Shown: piece by piece, positions 9,183 to 20,097 of the stretch
Position numbering within the stretch: the first letter of the stretch is position 1
Layout of the letters: each line of letters begins with the position of its first letter
DNA from: Spirogloea muscicola
Lineage: Eukaryota > Streptophyta > Zygnematophyceae > Spirogloeales > Spirogloeaceae
DNA: 43,463 bases
Direction of reading: 5' to 3'
Assembly: GCA_009602725.1 (NCBI GenBank)
Contig: WELB01000020.1
Coordinates: 305,476 to 348,938 of the forward strand
Made by a program: the position numbers and the translations under genes
Notes under the pieces: model-generated
What the model was told of the DNA's origin: nothing
Databases searched by the model: none
The model's input: only the letters and a program-made list of their open reading frames with translations

Positions 9183-11420
9183 TCACTCGCTCTTCTTGTC
9201 ACCCACTTTGTCCACCTTGGGTGCCGGCTTGCTGTACATGAGAATCTGGGAGAAAACAGTCCCATGGGTGATGATGCCCAAGCAAGCTCCCAGAACCACT
9301 GAGCATCAGTCAAGGATAACGTGCCCCCATGTCCCACAGAAGGAAGTAGAAGCTTTGCTCAAGACAGCCAAACTGCTTCTGCACCTAAGTTTACGAATGT
9401 GTTAAGCCTTAACTACTCACTGATTGACAAATTAGAACTTATAAATTAGAAATGAAAGCTCAACTCTTGCAGCTTCTGATGTGGACCTTGAGCTGTGAAG
9501 GAGAATTTCAGAAAGAGAGGATACTGGTTGCCGGGGCCCTCTCTTGAATGCTTGTGAACAGGCGCACTGCACGTTATAGACAGAAACAGCAGGTAGGATA
9601 AGTCAGATGCCAAGTTTGTCATCGGGGCATTGCAGATTGCAGTGAAATCTATAGCAGTGCCAGCATAGCCAGTGCACCATACACTAATAGAACGAGAAGA
9701 CATGAAAGAGCTGCATGATATTTGGATGCCAGACATTCATGCCAGCATATCATACAGCTGAAAGGGACTTGATTTGCAATGACATTCTCCTCTTCACTGA
9801 CATCAACATGGAGGATGAAGGAGACGCGCGCACCAAAAATTGCCAGCACTCACCTAGGCAACCAGCAAGATTCATAAAGCTTGTAGCAAAGCTCAATTGG
9901 CCTGTGCTCTTATTCTACACAGCAAAGTCAGCGCAGGCAGTGAATACAAGGACATCGACGAGCCACATTCTGAAAGATGTGTAGAGATTGGACCTTGTCA
10001 TTGACAGTAGGTATGCTATTCTAATTTGGAGAGAGCTGACAGAAAACATGGGTGCATAGATGCCTCAGTAACTTCACTCAAAAACTGCTTAGCAACACGA
10101 ACGGCTGGTAGGACATTGAGATGCAAATTTTGACATACCCTGAAGTTTTCAATGATTTGAGGGAAGCGGGACAAGAAGAAAATGGCATGCTGACAGGCCT
10201 GCGTATGTCGTGAGAGAGTGGACCACTTTAGTAGATTGTCCTGGGGTTTGTCTCGCAATGATAATTCACAAAGCTGTGAAGTGGGCTGTAGAGCACAACC
10301 CACAGCTTGCACACAATTCCAACATGCAATGCTAAAGAGCAGCAAGACCTTGCACAGGTAAGTGAAGCTTACAAATAGGGTGTCAATAACCTTCTCCGAG
10401 ACATTTCCTGAGAGCAGTGGGGGCGCCGCAGCACAGTACCTGAGCTTATCATCAGAGATTCAGCTTCAGAAACAACAGAAGATAGACAAACATCTGCGGT
10501 GAAGAGGAGCAGGAGCGATAGTAGCTAGGAAGCGTCTGCTACTCTCAGCTCAAGTCATTGAGCTGCTGGGCTCGTAATTGCTCTCTTTTCAGGCCTGGAT
10601 GCCTTGATATTCTGACTAGAGAACTCACACCCCAGCCTTCAGCCAGGTGAGAGGGCCGAGCTTTGGCGAGAAGCGGTAAACCAGGCCAACAAGTATCAGT
10701 CCTGCGATAAGTGGCCTGCGTCAGCTTCACAGTACTTGCAAGGGTACCTGAAAACCATCCAGTTGGGGGCAGGCTCATCCGAAAGCCTGTTGGCAATCGA
10801 AGCAATCAGCAATACCTAGCAATTAGAGAAACTTGGAGCTGTAGGAAGTTTGGGACTTGAGAATCTGACTGGAACGAAAGCTCATGCAATGTTGCACCTT
10901 GGACAAGGAGCGGCAAGAGCTCGCCGTAGGCGCTGAACGGGATCTTCTTGAAGAAGCAGTAGGAGAGCGCGATGGTGAAGCCGACCAGCTCCATCTCAAA
11001 GGAGGCGGCGCTCAGGCCTTGCACGCTCTTGTTCTTCAGGATGATGTATATCTGGATTGGGGAGCCCGGAGCAGGCACGATGATGAGGAGTCCTTCTAAG
11101 CAGACCTTGACGTTACAAAGGGCCTCACAGGTCGCTGGCAAGTGGAAGAGGCCTTCTTTGATGGGGCAACGAGAGATCGGCACATCAAGGAATGGTGAGC
11201 ATGCGCTGAAGGTGCTGACCGACGCCTGCAGCCAGGTCGGGGCCATCGTCACCTGGGGGGCCTTGACGATGGTGGACGCCAGGACGATGGCATAGCCCAG
11301 CGCCTTGGCCAGGAGAGTGAAGGCGCAGTCGCGGTCGGGCACTTCGAGGTGCATCAGCGGCTGGAGCAGGCACGTGAAGTTCATCCCGGCCACGACGAGC
11401 TCGCCGTCGCGGAGCCCCAT
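9183..11420 (-). CDS. MPDU1: Mannose-P-dolichol utilization defect 1 homolog (MPDU1), PQ-loop membrane protein
   Basis: MPDU1 is an ER multi-pass protein needed for use of dolichol-linked mannose and glucose donors in N-glycan and GPI synthesis. Eight phase-consistent exons were read on the minus strand: 11420-11253, 11051-10898, 10701-10629, 10439-10373, 10198-10139, 9914-9854, 9566-9525 and 9298-9183, giving about 246 residues, the family length. Both PQ-loops are present: LASTIVKAPQ-IYIILKNKS and FFLSRFPQIIENFRNKSTGQ. FEMELVGFTIALSYCFFKKI, PFSAYGELLPLLVQ, RLFTSIQERAPAT and LGIITHGTVFSQIL also match the family. The lysine-rich tail (PKVDKVGDKKSE) fits an ER-retained cytosolic C-terminus. 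The ATG at 11420 was chosen as the first in-frame Met ahead of the conserved region. It is divergent from APC6, with 343 bp between start codons. Confidence 0.93.
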
Positions 11421-11711
11421 GGCGGCCAGGCGCCGCGCCGCAAGCCGCGCCGCGCGCCGCCTTCTCCGCGGCCTCCTGCCTGCGCCGCGCANGCGGATGG
11501 AAGCGAACCTTGTCGAGAAGCTACGCACAAGTTACCGTCGCCACAAAGGTAGCGCAGAGGTAGGATTCAAGAGGGTAACAGCAAGGGTTGCCGGGCGCTC
11601 TTACGCAGTTCTTAGCGGTAGACACGCTCCCGTTATGGGATGAGCTCCGCTCATTTGAACAGTGCCCCTGCCGCCGCAGTCGCGGCGGCCTTCGCGGCAG
11701 CCCCGCCGCGT

Positions 11712-11742
<31 letters not shown>

Positions 11743-11763
11743 ACGAGCACAAGCGCTGTTGTG
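11421..11763. promoter_or_regulatory. Probable bidirectional promoter between MPDU1 and APC6
   Basis: Only 343 bp separate the two start codons. The segment is GC-rich, holds a (GGC)n tract at about 11712-11742 and has no obvious TATA box. It must contain both 5' leaders and start sites. One ambiguous base lies at 11492. Confidence 0.55.
11712..11742 (+). repeat. GGC trinucleotide repeat
   Basis: About ten uninterrupted GGC units lie immediately upstream of the APC6 start codon, probably in the 5' untranslated region. Confidence 0.85.
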
Positions 11764-14700
11764 ATGGTAGGCCCTGCGGCGCGGGCACGGGCGCTCGAGA
11801 GGTTCCCGGAGCTGGCGCGCGACTGCCTGGCCAAGCACCTCCCGGCCTCGGCGGCCTTCTTCGCCGACAAGGCCGTGACGCTGTCCGGCGGCGCGCCCGA
11901 GCACGTCTACCTGCTGGCCGAGGCGCACCACGCCGGCGGGCACCACCGCCGCGCGCTGCAGCTGCTCCGCCAGCGGGGCCTCCTGCGCGCCAACATCCGC
12001 TTCCGCTACCTCGCGGCCAAATGCCTGGTATGCTGGCGCCACTCGTGCCCGCCTCGGATGACCTGAGCTGCCATGCAGCGAGGTGCATGTGCTGCCAGTA
12101 GAATCTGCATACAAGATCTGCAGCGGACGTCCTTTGCAGCTGTGACCTCCAGCTCGAGTCAAAGTTCCAGCTAGCTTCTGGAAGTAGGAGCTACTGTACT
12201 GTCGGATGTGCTTGCTTGTCCAGCTGATCAAGCGGCACGTGCTGTAATCAAAAGGATGGCATGCCAACTTCTTCAGACTTGCGGCCAAGGGAGGACTGTC
12301 TTCTACTGTCAATGCCAGCTTCACAGCTTGTCAGCAACTGCTCATGAATGTGTGCTGTGCTGTCCGGATGCTCACGCATCATGGACGGCAGGCACTGGCA
12401 GTGGTGTTGCAGCGCCGGCTTCTACTGACAGAGTGATACTTGGTGAGCTTCAGGAGGCTTCTAAGGACTGGGAGGAGTGCCTGGCTATGCTGGGAGAGGA
12501 TATGGATGTAGAGGAGGACAACAGGGCCCTGCACAACGATGGTCGAGCTGGCCGTGAGATAGATGTACGCCCAAGCGCTCCAACTCCAGAACATGTAGGG
12601 GAGGAAAGCTGCAGTATGTCTGCCTGTGACTTACGGCAAAGCCTGTACTCTGTATAGTAATGGTCAGCGACTTTTCACAGACTCCTGTTTAACATGTTTC
12701 AAATCGGGTGGGCAGCTTTCATAGCTATACAGTCTTAGACAAGTCTTTGGATGCATCGAGACACACTGAGTTTTGAATTCCAACCATCAAAGGTTGTTGA
12801 GCACTTGTGCTTGTTGTCTAGTATTTCCACAGATCCCCAGCAATTCCTCATTGATCTCCAGTATTGCTTCTCAGTGACTGCAGATTGTTGCTGCAGCTTG
12901 CCTCCTCCGTGGGAATGCATATCATGCACTGGATAACCGCGCTAAGGCCACGTATTGGTTAGTGATCAAAGCTCTCCACAGTCAGTGGCGCTATCAAACA
13001 GTAGGTCTTCAGACAACCAAACAGAGCTCTGTCCCTGTTGCTGACACCTTGGTTCCTTGTTAAGCAGGAGTCATGCTCAACAAGTCCTCTCTCAACGCTG
13101 GCACCTTGGTTCCTGATCAGCTGCAGTCATGCTTAGCAAGTCCACTCTTAGCACAGGGAAAAGAGTAGCCGAAAAGCAAAGCAACAGCTGCTATCAGGCT
13201 ACACGGTTGCGCCTAAGATGGGCTAATATGACGGGTTCACATGTCAATGACAGGTACAGAAGCGCAATACAACGTGATCCCTACTGCTTTGAGGTTATCA
13301 CACAGACCTGAATGTTGTGCTCGTTGTCTGCTCCAGAAATATCTGTCAGGAACACACTTCCGTGTGAAAGAGCCACAATACGTCTGCTGCTTATACTGCC
13401 TGCATTGGAAGCTTAAACCCAATTGTGAAGCTTGTGTAACACAATGTGCCAGGCCGTAATTCTCTACACAGCCAAGCCCTCATTTCCTTGTCTTACACTG
13501 CCATGACCTTGCAGGCCCTGGATCAGCTCTTCAGCAACCACATGCTAACTGGGAAAGAAGGTGATGTCTCTAAAGAAGACGAATCTTGATGTGTATTTGG
13601 AGTTGTCCATATGGTTGTACTTCTGACACAGACATTGTGAGAGCAGGAGCCAAAACAGGGCAAGTGTGTTGTGGGGTGGTGGGAGGGGTTTACAAATTGG
13701 AGAGGTGCTGTGTCAAGCTGTACATAAGAATGATGACATGCACTGGGCACCGAGGCCAACAGTTGTTGGTTCCTAATGAGCGACATGCTTCGTGAGCCTA
13801 GAAAGCTCCTGTCTGACTTTTGCTAGTTTCTCAGTCAGCATATGCAGTTAGGATGGTTTGACTGGAGCCTTGTGACAAGTATTTTGGGACAAAATATTTA
13901 TCTGCGTCCCATTGACTTAGATAGTCTGACAGCCGAGGGCTACTGGGCATTACCCCTTGGAGCTCTTTAGACAGCACTGAGATGGCAGGACGGCTGCTTT
14001 GAATGCTATGATGATTTTCTGTACCATCAAATTCCTAGCTGCCGGCAGGCAGTGAGGAAGTTTTTAAATCTGAGCACTTTACAACAGGCTGAGATGGGAG
14101 CGGGGGGCAGGTTGGTCGCACCCAGAAACGTGCGACTTTTTCTTGTCAAGCTGATCAAGGCGCAGCTCAACCATCTCAGGCATATCCATATCTGCACATA
14201 CAAGCATAGACTGCTGAAGAAGGCAATTGATTGGCATGTGTAACTGTTTCAACCTACAGAGCAGGACTTACTTGCAGCCATTCACCTTGGGCCACACGAT
14301 GATTGGTTGTTGATCTTGTACACTTTGCAAGCAAAGAAGGTAAGCTGGCCCATGCTACTCACGATCCTTGTCAGGATGATACAAGTCACCTTGGATTTGG
14401 TTGATTATGACAGCACCAAATTCCCTTCCCTTGTGCATGCTCAATCTAGCATAACTGAAGAGAAGAACTGACCTTGAATGCTGGGCTGGAGAACACCGCA
14501 TTATCAGAACCATATGTAAAGGACCGGTGGTTGTGGGAGCTGCTTACTTTGTTGAGCTTCTGACCTTGATATGCCGCAGTATGGTGAGGCTGAGGTGATT
14601 GAGAAGAAATTTGCTGAACTGGAGGCAACCATAGACGACGCTTGTGAACGTGATAGAGGTGCAGCAAGTACGTCAATGTCGATGAGTACAAATGGCATTG

Positions 14701-17464
14701 TCATCAGCTGTAGAGCTGACCTGCATTTCCAAAGGGGTGAATACCAGTGCTGCTATGACATCACCAAGCGGTATTCAACACATTCACCCACAACTTGTGT
14801 ATGTTTGTAGATTGCAGGAGTTTATATGTATAAGTGAAAGTGTGTGCAGCAGCCCAGGCAGTACTGTTGCTGATGGGGGTTTGGAGATATATGTGCTGTA
14901 GGTTGTTGGAGCAAGACCCCTATGCTTTACAATGTATGCCTGTTCACCTGGCGTCTGCTTTGGAGCTTCGAAAGAAGAATGAGCTCTTCTTGACAGCTCA
15001 TAAACTTGTGCAAGAGTATCCGCAACTGTGAGTCAGAAGCTGCCACTAGAAGGCACCGTCCATGCCAGGCTGTGAATGCACCACGCATGAAGAGCCCTTT
15101 GTTCAGGCTGTCCATAACTTCTGCTTGCCGCTACCAGCAAGCACAGAAAGTATTGCGAAGCATTCCTATACATGCATAAGACATGCAGAAAGTTTATATG
15201 ACATCCACAGCCTATGTATTGCCAATCAATTGCGCCATCATTGCTTGAGGAAGCACGTATCCCTTAATCCTAGATAAAACTTGTAACACTTCTGGGGGAA
15301 GCAAAGGCATGTTTGAGCACGGAAAGTGCAAAGTATTAATCAACGCAACACACCTTGTACCGCTTGCTTGTGGTACATGACAGTGCTCTCTCCTGGTTTG
15401 GCGTGGCTTGCTATTACTACTGCATACAGCACTTTGATCAGGCTCGCCGATATTTCAGGTTCAGTCCTTTGCAATATGTGCATCTGTCTGAATTACCTTG
15501 CATCTGTTGTTCTAGGAGTTGTAAGGACGAGGTATGCTTGCTCATTACATACCTGTGCATTTTGTGTAATGTGAGAGATGCTAGACTCACTTGATTGTAC
15601 TTGTCTGAGGGGATTGACCATGGCTTGTTGCTCTGGCATGCTCAACTAAGCCTTAATTTGGCAGTCTGACACTTCCCACTTTACACCTCTTCATATCAGC
15701 AAAGCAACAACACTGCAGAGCTCATTTGCTCCTGCTTGGCTTGGCTTTGGCAATGCTTACGCTGCACAAGATGAAAGTGATCAAGCAATGGCTGCCTATC
15801 GGACTGCAGCTCGCTTATTTGCAGGGTGAGCAAGTCGTGCACTCATTTCAGTGCAGCCTTTAGCGAAGGGGCATGCATCACTATGTCTCACACTGGTCCA
15901 CACATTCCAATCATGTGAATCTCTCCTTGCTTGGTAAGTGGTGGAGCTTCTCGGCCAGCTCTGCTGCCCAGCTGCACTGTCTCTTACGTCTTGTCTTGCA
16001 ATGAAGCAGGTGCCACCTGCCAATGCTGTGCATTGGAATGGAGTATCAGCGCACCAACAACTGGGTTCTTGCCGAGCAGGTGCTTGTACATATGGCACAT
16101 GGACTACTGCAAGAAGATCAGTGTCTGGTTTTCTGACCAAAACGAGTATAGCTAAGCACAGGTTAAGGACCACTCTACTCTGTTGTAAAGGACAATCTTC
16201 TCCTTGGGCTGAGTGGCTCACTTACTTTGCTGCCCTGCAGTTCTACATACAATCAAGATCAATTTGCCCCGAGGATCCGCTGGTCCATAATGAGCTTGGA
16301 GTTCTTGCCTTCCTCAACGGAGAGTGCGAGCCAATCTCCAGAATTCCTTTCTCTCTTACACCTGCTTGACGTCAGCTCCTGTTGTGAAAGCAAAACAAGG
16401 AATGTCTATACTAGTCATTGATAGCTTTCCTGGGATTCTTGTTCATGTCACATATCGCAAAGTATGCTCTGTCTGCGCGCATTTTTGCAGTTACCCTTCT
16501 GCTGCCTCCTCTTTCGCAAAAGCGTTGCAGTTTGCTCCACACCCGACCACTCCCGCATGGGAAACAACACTGGTCAACCTGGCCCACACCTTCCGGAAGC
16601 AGAAGTGCGTTTCTTGGACAACATATTGCCACATTCATTCACCTCAGAAACCACAATTGTTGAGGACCTATGCATGCAAGCAGAGTAGATTTTGAGCAAG
16701 ACAAGTTGCTACAAAAGTGTGATGCTTGATTCCTTGCATGCATGCAGCTTGCACAAGAGCAAGTGTAGGCCTTGAATCTCAATGCTGCAAGCAATGTTAT
16801 TGGGCTGGACATTTGGCACTTTTTACCAATTTAGTTCATGTTATCAAAGCTGGCACCCTGTTACAGGCTGTACGAAAAGGCAATTAGCATGTATGAGGAG
16901 GCAATTGCTCTTGTCCCCAAGTCCATTAGTACTTGCGCAGGTCTTGCCTTCACTCACCACCTACAGGCATGTCCTCTTCCCTCTTCCCACTTAGATGGTG
17001 TTTATACTAATCGCCATTCAAATCGTTTGTTTGTGTGTACTGTCTTGCTCTTTATAGTTGACTACACCGAATATCAGAGCAGCTGACTCTTCTTATTCTG
17101 ATGCAGGGTAACTTAACGCAAGCCATCGACTACTATCACAGGGTGCATATTTGGCCCAGAACTTCGACATGATACAGTTGATATACTGTGTGCAGCCAAA
17201 TGCAAATTGCAAATTGAAGTCTGGGTCAGCGAGATTGCAGCATGGGTATTGCAGTAATTCATGCAGTACTGTGATGATGATGATGCATTGGTAGTGATAC
17301 ATTCACAGCTCAGGTTCTTGCCCGTGACCTGGCAGGCACTTGGACTGAGACCAGGAGACGCCTTCGCCACAGAGATGCTGACACAAGCCCTAACAGAGGA
17401 GTGCCAGCAAAGTGCAGGCAGCGACTTGGACGCCATTCTGAGAATACCTGCACTGACTGTGTGA
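11764..17464 (+). CDS. APC6: Anaphase-promoting complex subunit 6 (APC6/CDC16), TPR protein
   Basis: APC6/CDC16 is a TPR scaffold subunit of the APC/C ubiquitin ligase. Sixteen exons were read: 11764-12027, 12454-12564, 12897-12957, 13254-13293, 13515-13560, 14260-14339, 14580-14770, 14902-15027, 15384-15458, 15700-15825, 16010-16079, 16241-16323, 16491-16604, 16867-16966, 17107-17142 and 17336-17464. Phases match throughout except at 12564/12897, where a micro-exon of 3n+1 nt is missing from my model. Total is about 550 residues, as in plants. Diagnostic stretches are HLPASAAFFADKAVTLSG, FRYLAAKCL, ALSWFGVACYYYCIQHFDQA, WLGFGNAYAAQDESDQAMAA, CHLPMLCIGMEYQRTNNW, LVHNELGVLAFL and NLAHTFRK. The intron after 16966 starts GC, not GT. 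The first ATG of the conserved frame (11764) is taken as the start. Confidence 0.95.
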
Positions 17465-17775
17465 CGGCTGATTGGGCCAGCCAAGCCGGTGCCCAATGTG
17501 CAGCCCACTTTTGCAAAGAGTTACCTGCCTTGGCCTGCCAATCCCTTTTATCATTGTGGGGCCAAGAAGCATCAAGCTTATCCCAAGTGCTCTTGGCATA
17601 GATTGAATCGCAGGACTGTCACAATGCCATCAGACAAAGCTCCCGCATGTGAGCAAAGTGATGCCAGGTGAGACTGGGGTGTCTTACTGTCCTAGTGTGC
17701 AGCACCTGGGCCTAGGGGATGATGGCTACAAGCAAGCCTAAGGACAGGTGACGAGAGGATCGAGCAGGTCCTAGG
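17465..17775. terminator. Convergent 3' flank of APC6 and PSB33
   Basis: About 310 bp separate two genes that end towards each other. No gene is seen here, and the 3' untranslated regions probably meet or overlap. Confidence 0.4.
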
Positions 17776-18913
17776 TCACTTAATGAGGGGGCCCCCAGGG
17801 AGTGCAGTGCGGTAGATGAAGTCGAGGAAGCCGGTGCCAGAAAGAAAACCCTTGCTGGTGACAAGCTCTTGTACAAGGAGGAAGAAGAAGCCGAGCATTG
17901 CCGCACGCCCATTGATGATTTCATTCTTGCGTGAAAACCCAAAGCCCTGCTGGGACTCGTCCACCTGCATTCTCGTCTGCTAAGTGCAGACATGTCAGAA
18001 AATGGTGCCCGCCGATTGCAAAATAATAGTCAATGTGCCCAAACCCTGCTCATTTCAGATGTTAATGACTTGGAAACGCAACTGCAGGTCAGCAAATGAC
18101 GTCATCCCGAGAATGCAGCTGTTAGATGTGCTGCTACAACATACCTCGTCCACAGCGACGTCCGTCGCGGTCTGGCCCACCTTTGCGCCGCTGCCAATGA
18201 CGACCTCGGCGGCCTCACTGGACGTATTGCGCCGCATGTCGACATAAATAGACTCGCCATCCACCTTGACGGGGTATATCTCCACCTCACGCAGTGGCCG
18301 GGTGAGGACGCGCAGCACAGGGTTGGTGGGGTACCACTCGCGAATTGCGCCCGTTTTCAGGTCGTATGTTGTACTTGTCGTCGGGCAGACGATGGAACCA
18401 TCCTGCACATATATGAGCGATGCATTAGCTCACGCATGATAGCCCTCGTAGAAGCCTCTTCCAGAGCAGCTCGCTTGCACACAGTCCCTGGCATTACAGG
18501 AGAGGCAGCGCAAGCTTGTCCTCCACAGCCCTGTTCTCAGCAATGTCTGCATTGTGAGTCAGTACCAGGCCCGCGCTCTTCTTGGTGCGCACGCAGCGGG
18601 CAGAGACGACGAGCTCTCGGGTTTCTCGACATGGGCCGCCCCAGCGGCGACGGCGGCATTGGAGGGCGCAACAACGGAGACTGCAGACCTGCGTGAGCTT
18701 GGCATTGATGAAGCCCTCAGAGTAGGCGCCCTCGGCAGGGGAGGTGTTCTCCAGCGCGTAGATCTGGTCTCGGTACCACAGGAGGAGGATGGTCTCGCCG
18801 TCCTGACGGACCAGCCGCCGCTCGCCGCGCGGGAGCGCCTCGACGGGGATCACCGGCACCCAGTTGGCGGATTCGCCGGTCGCCGCCTCTGCCACCGACG
18901 GCTCCGCCGCAGC
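17776..18913 (-). CDS. PSB33: PSB33/LIL8-like thylakoid protein: Rieske-like domain plus LHC-like helix, 5' exon unresolved
   Basis: PSB33 is a thylakoid protein that supports photosystem II organisation and light acclimation. Three minus-strand exons are phase 0 throughout: 18913-18689, 18402-18145 and 17964-17776. The Rieske-like fold reads ANWVPVIPVEALPRGERRLV, YALENTSPAEGAYSEG and DGSIVCPTTSTTYDLKTGAI. The usual cluster ligands C-x-H and C-x-x-H are absent apart from one Cys, as known for this family. The last exon carries FSRKNEIINGRAAMLGF, the E-x-x-N-G-R-x-A-M-L-G-F signature of LHC-like helices. The transit peptide must lie upstream of 18913, and I could not choose between frames at 18940-19090. 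It is divergent from the PfkB kinase across the N gap. Confidence 0.9.
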
Positions 18914-19297
18914 CTGCGAGGCGCGGCAGCTACACGGCGTCAGACGGGAGCCTCAAGGAAGGCCGCCATTACGACGAGAGCAGGCAGGGCTGCCAACGTT
19001 GGCGGAGCCCAGCGTGCCAGGTCGTCGGCTGGCCCCGCCGCGGCATTGCCACCAGCTTGCACAGCCGCGGGCATAGGTAACGAGAGGGACCCAGGTCGCG
19101 CAGCTGGGCAGCCGCTGTGGTACCTGGACGAGGGCCGGGGACCGCCGAGAGGGCTGCGCCGGCCTGGGCAGGCCGCCGACGGCGCAGAGGCTGCTCCGGA
19201 CCCTTCGGCCCTGGAAGACCTTTGTGCCACCGGCAGCGGCTGCGACGCGCCGAGGCCGCCGCGTCGACGCCGCCGCCGCCGCTGCCGCCGCCGCCGC

Positions 19298-20097
19298 NNN
19301 NNNNNNNNNNNNNNNNNNNNNNNNNNNNNNNNNNNNNNNNNNNNNNNNNNNNNNNNNNNNNNNNNNNNNNNNNNNNNNNNNNNNNNNNNNNNNNNNNNNN
19401 NNNNNNNNNNNNNNNNNNNNNNNNNNNNNNNNNNNNNNNNNNNNNNNNNNNNNNNNNNNNNNNNNNNNNNNNNNNNNNNNNNNNNNNNNNNNNNNNNNNN
19501 NNNNNNNNNNNNNNNNNNNNNNNNNNNNNNNNNNNNNNNNNNNNNNNNNNNNNNNNNNNNNNNNNNNNNNNNNNNNNNNNNNNNNNNNNNNNNNNNNNNN
19601 NNNNNNNNNNNNNNNNNNNNNNNNNNNNNNNNNNNNNNNNNNNNNNNNNNNNNNNNNNNNNNNNNNNNNNNNNNNNNNNNNNNNNNNNNNNNNNNNNNNN
19701 NNNNNNNNNNNNNNNNNNNNNNNNNNNNNNNNNNNNNNNNNNNNNNNNNNNNNNNNNNNNNNNNNNNNNNNNNNNNNNNNNNNNNNNNNNNNNNNNNNNN
19801 NNNNNNNNNNNNNNNNNNNNNNNNNNNNNNNNNNNNNNNNNNNNNNNNNNNNNNNNNNNNNNNNNNNNNNNNNNNNNNNNNNNNNNNNNNNNNNNNNNNN
19901 NNNNNNNNNNNNNNNNNNNNNNNNNNNNNNNNNNNNNNNNNNNNNNNNNNNNNNNNNNNNNNNNNNNNNNNNNNNNNNNNNNNNNNNNNNNNNNNNNNNN
20001 NNNNNNNNNNNNNNNNNNNNNNNNNNNNNNNNNNNNNNNNNNNNNNNNNNNNNNNNNNNNNNNNNNNNNNNNNNNNNNNNNNNNNNNNNNNNNNNNN
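19298..20097. other. Assembly gap, 800 Ns
   Basis: It is flanked on both sides by (GCC)n-rich sequence, which probably stopped sequencing. The round 800-base length suggests an estimated gap. It hides the shared upstream region, and perhaps first exons, of PSB33 and the PfkB kinase. Confidence 0.99.

Noticed and set aside
9649-9849. Frame containing ARVSFILH as an MPDU1 exon
   Set aside because: It lacks a splice acceptor and leaves an intron of under 30 nt; the exon at 9525-9566 (RLFTSIQERAPAT) fits family sequence and phase.
10713-10805. Extra MPDU1 exon (RLSDEPAPNW frame)
   Set aside because: Phases do not fit; direct joining of 10898 to 10701 gives LLVQ-GLILVGLVYRF in frame and matches the family.
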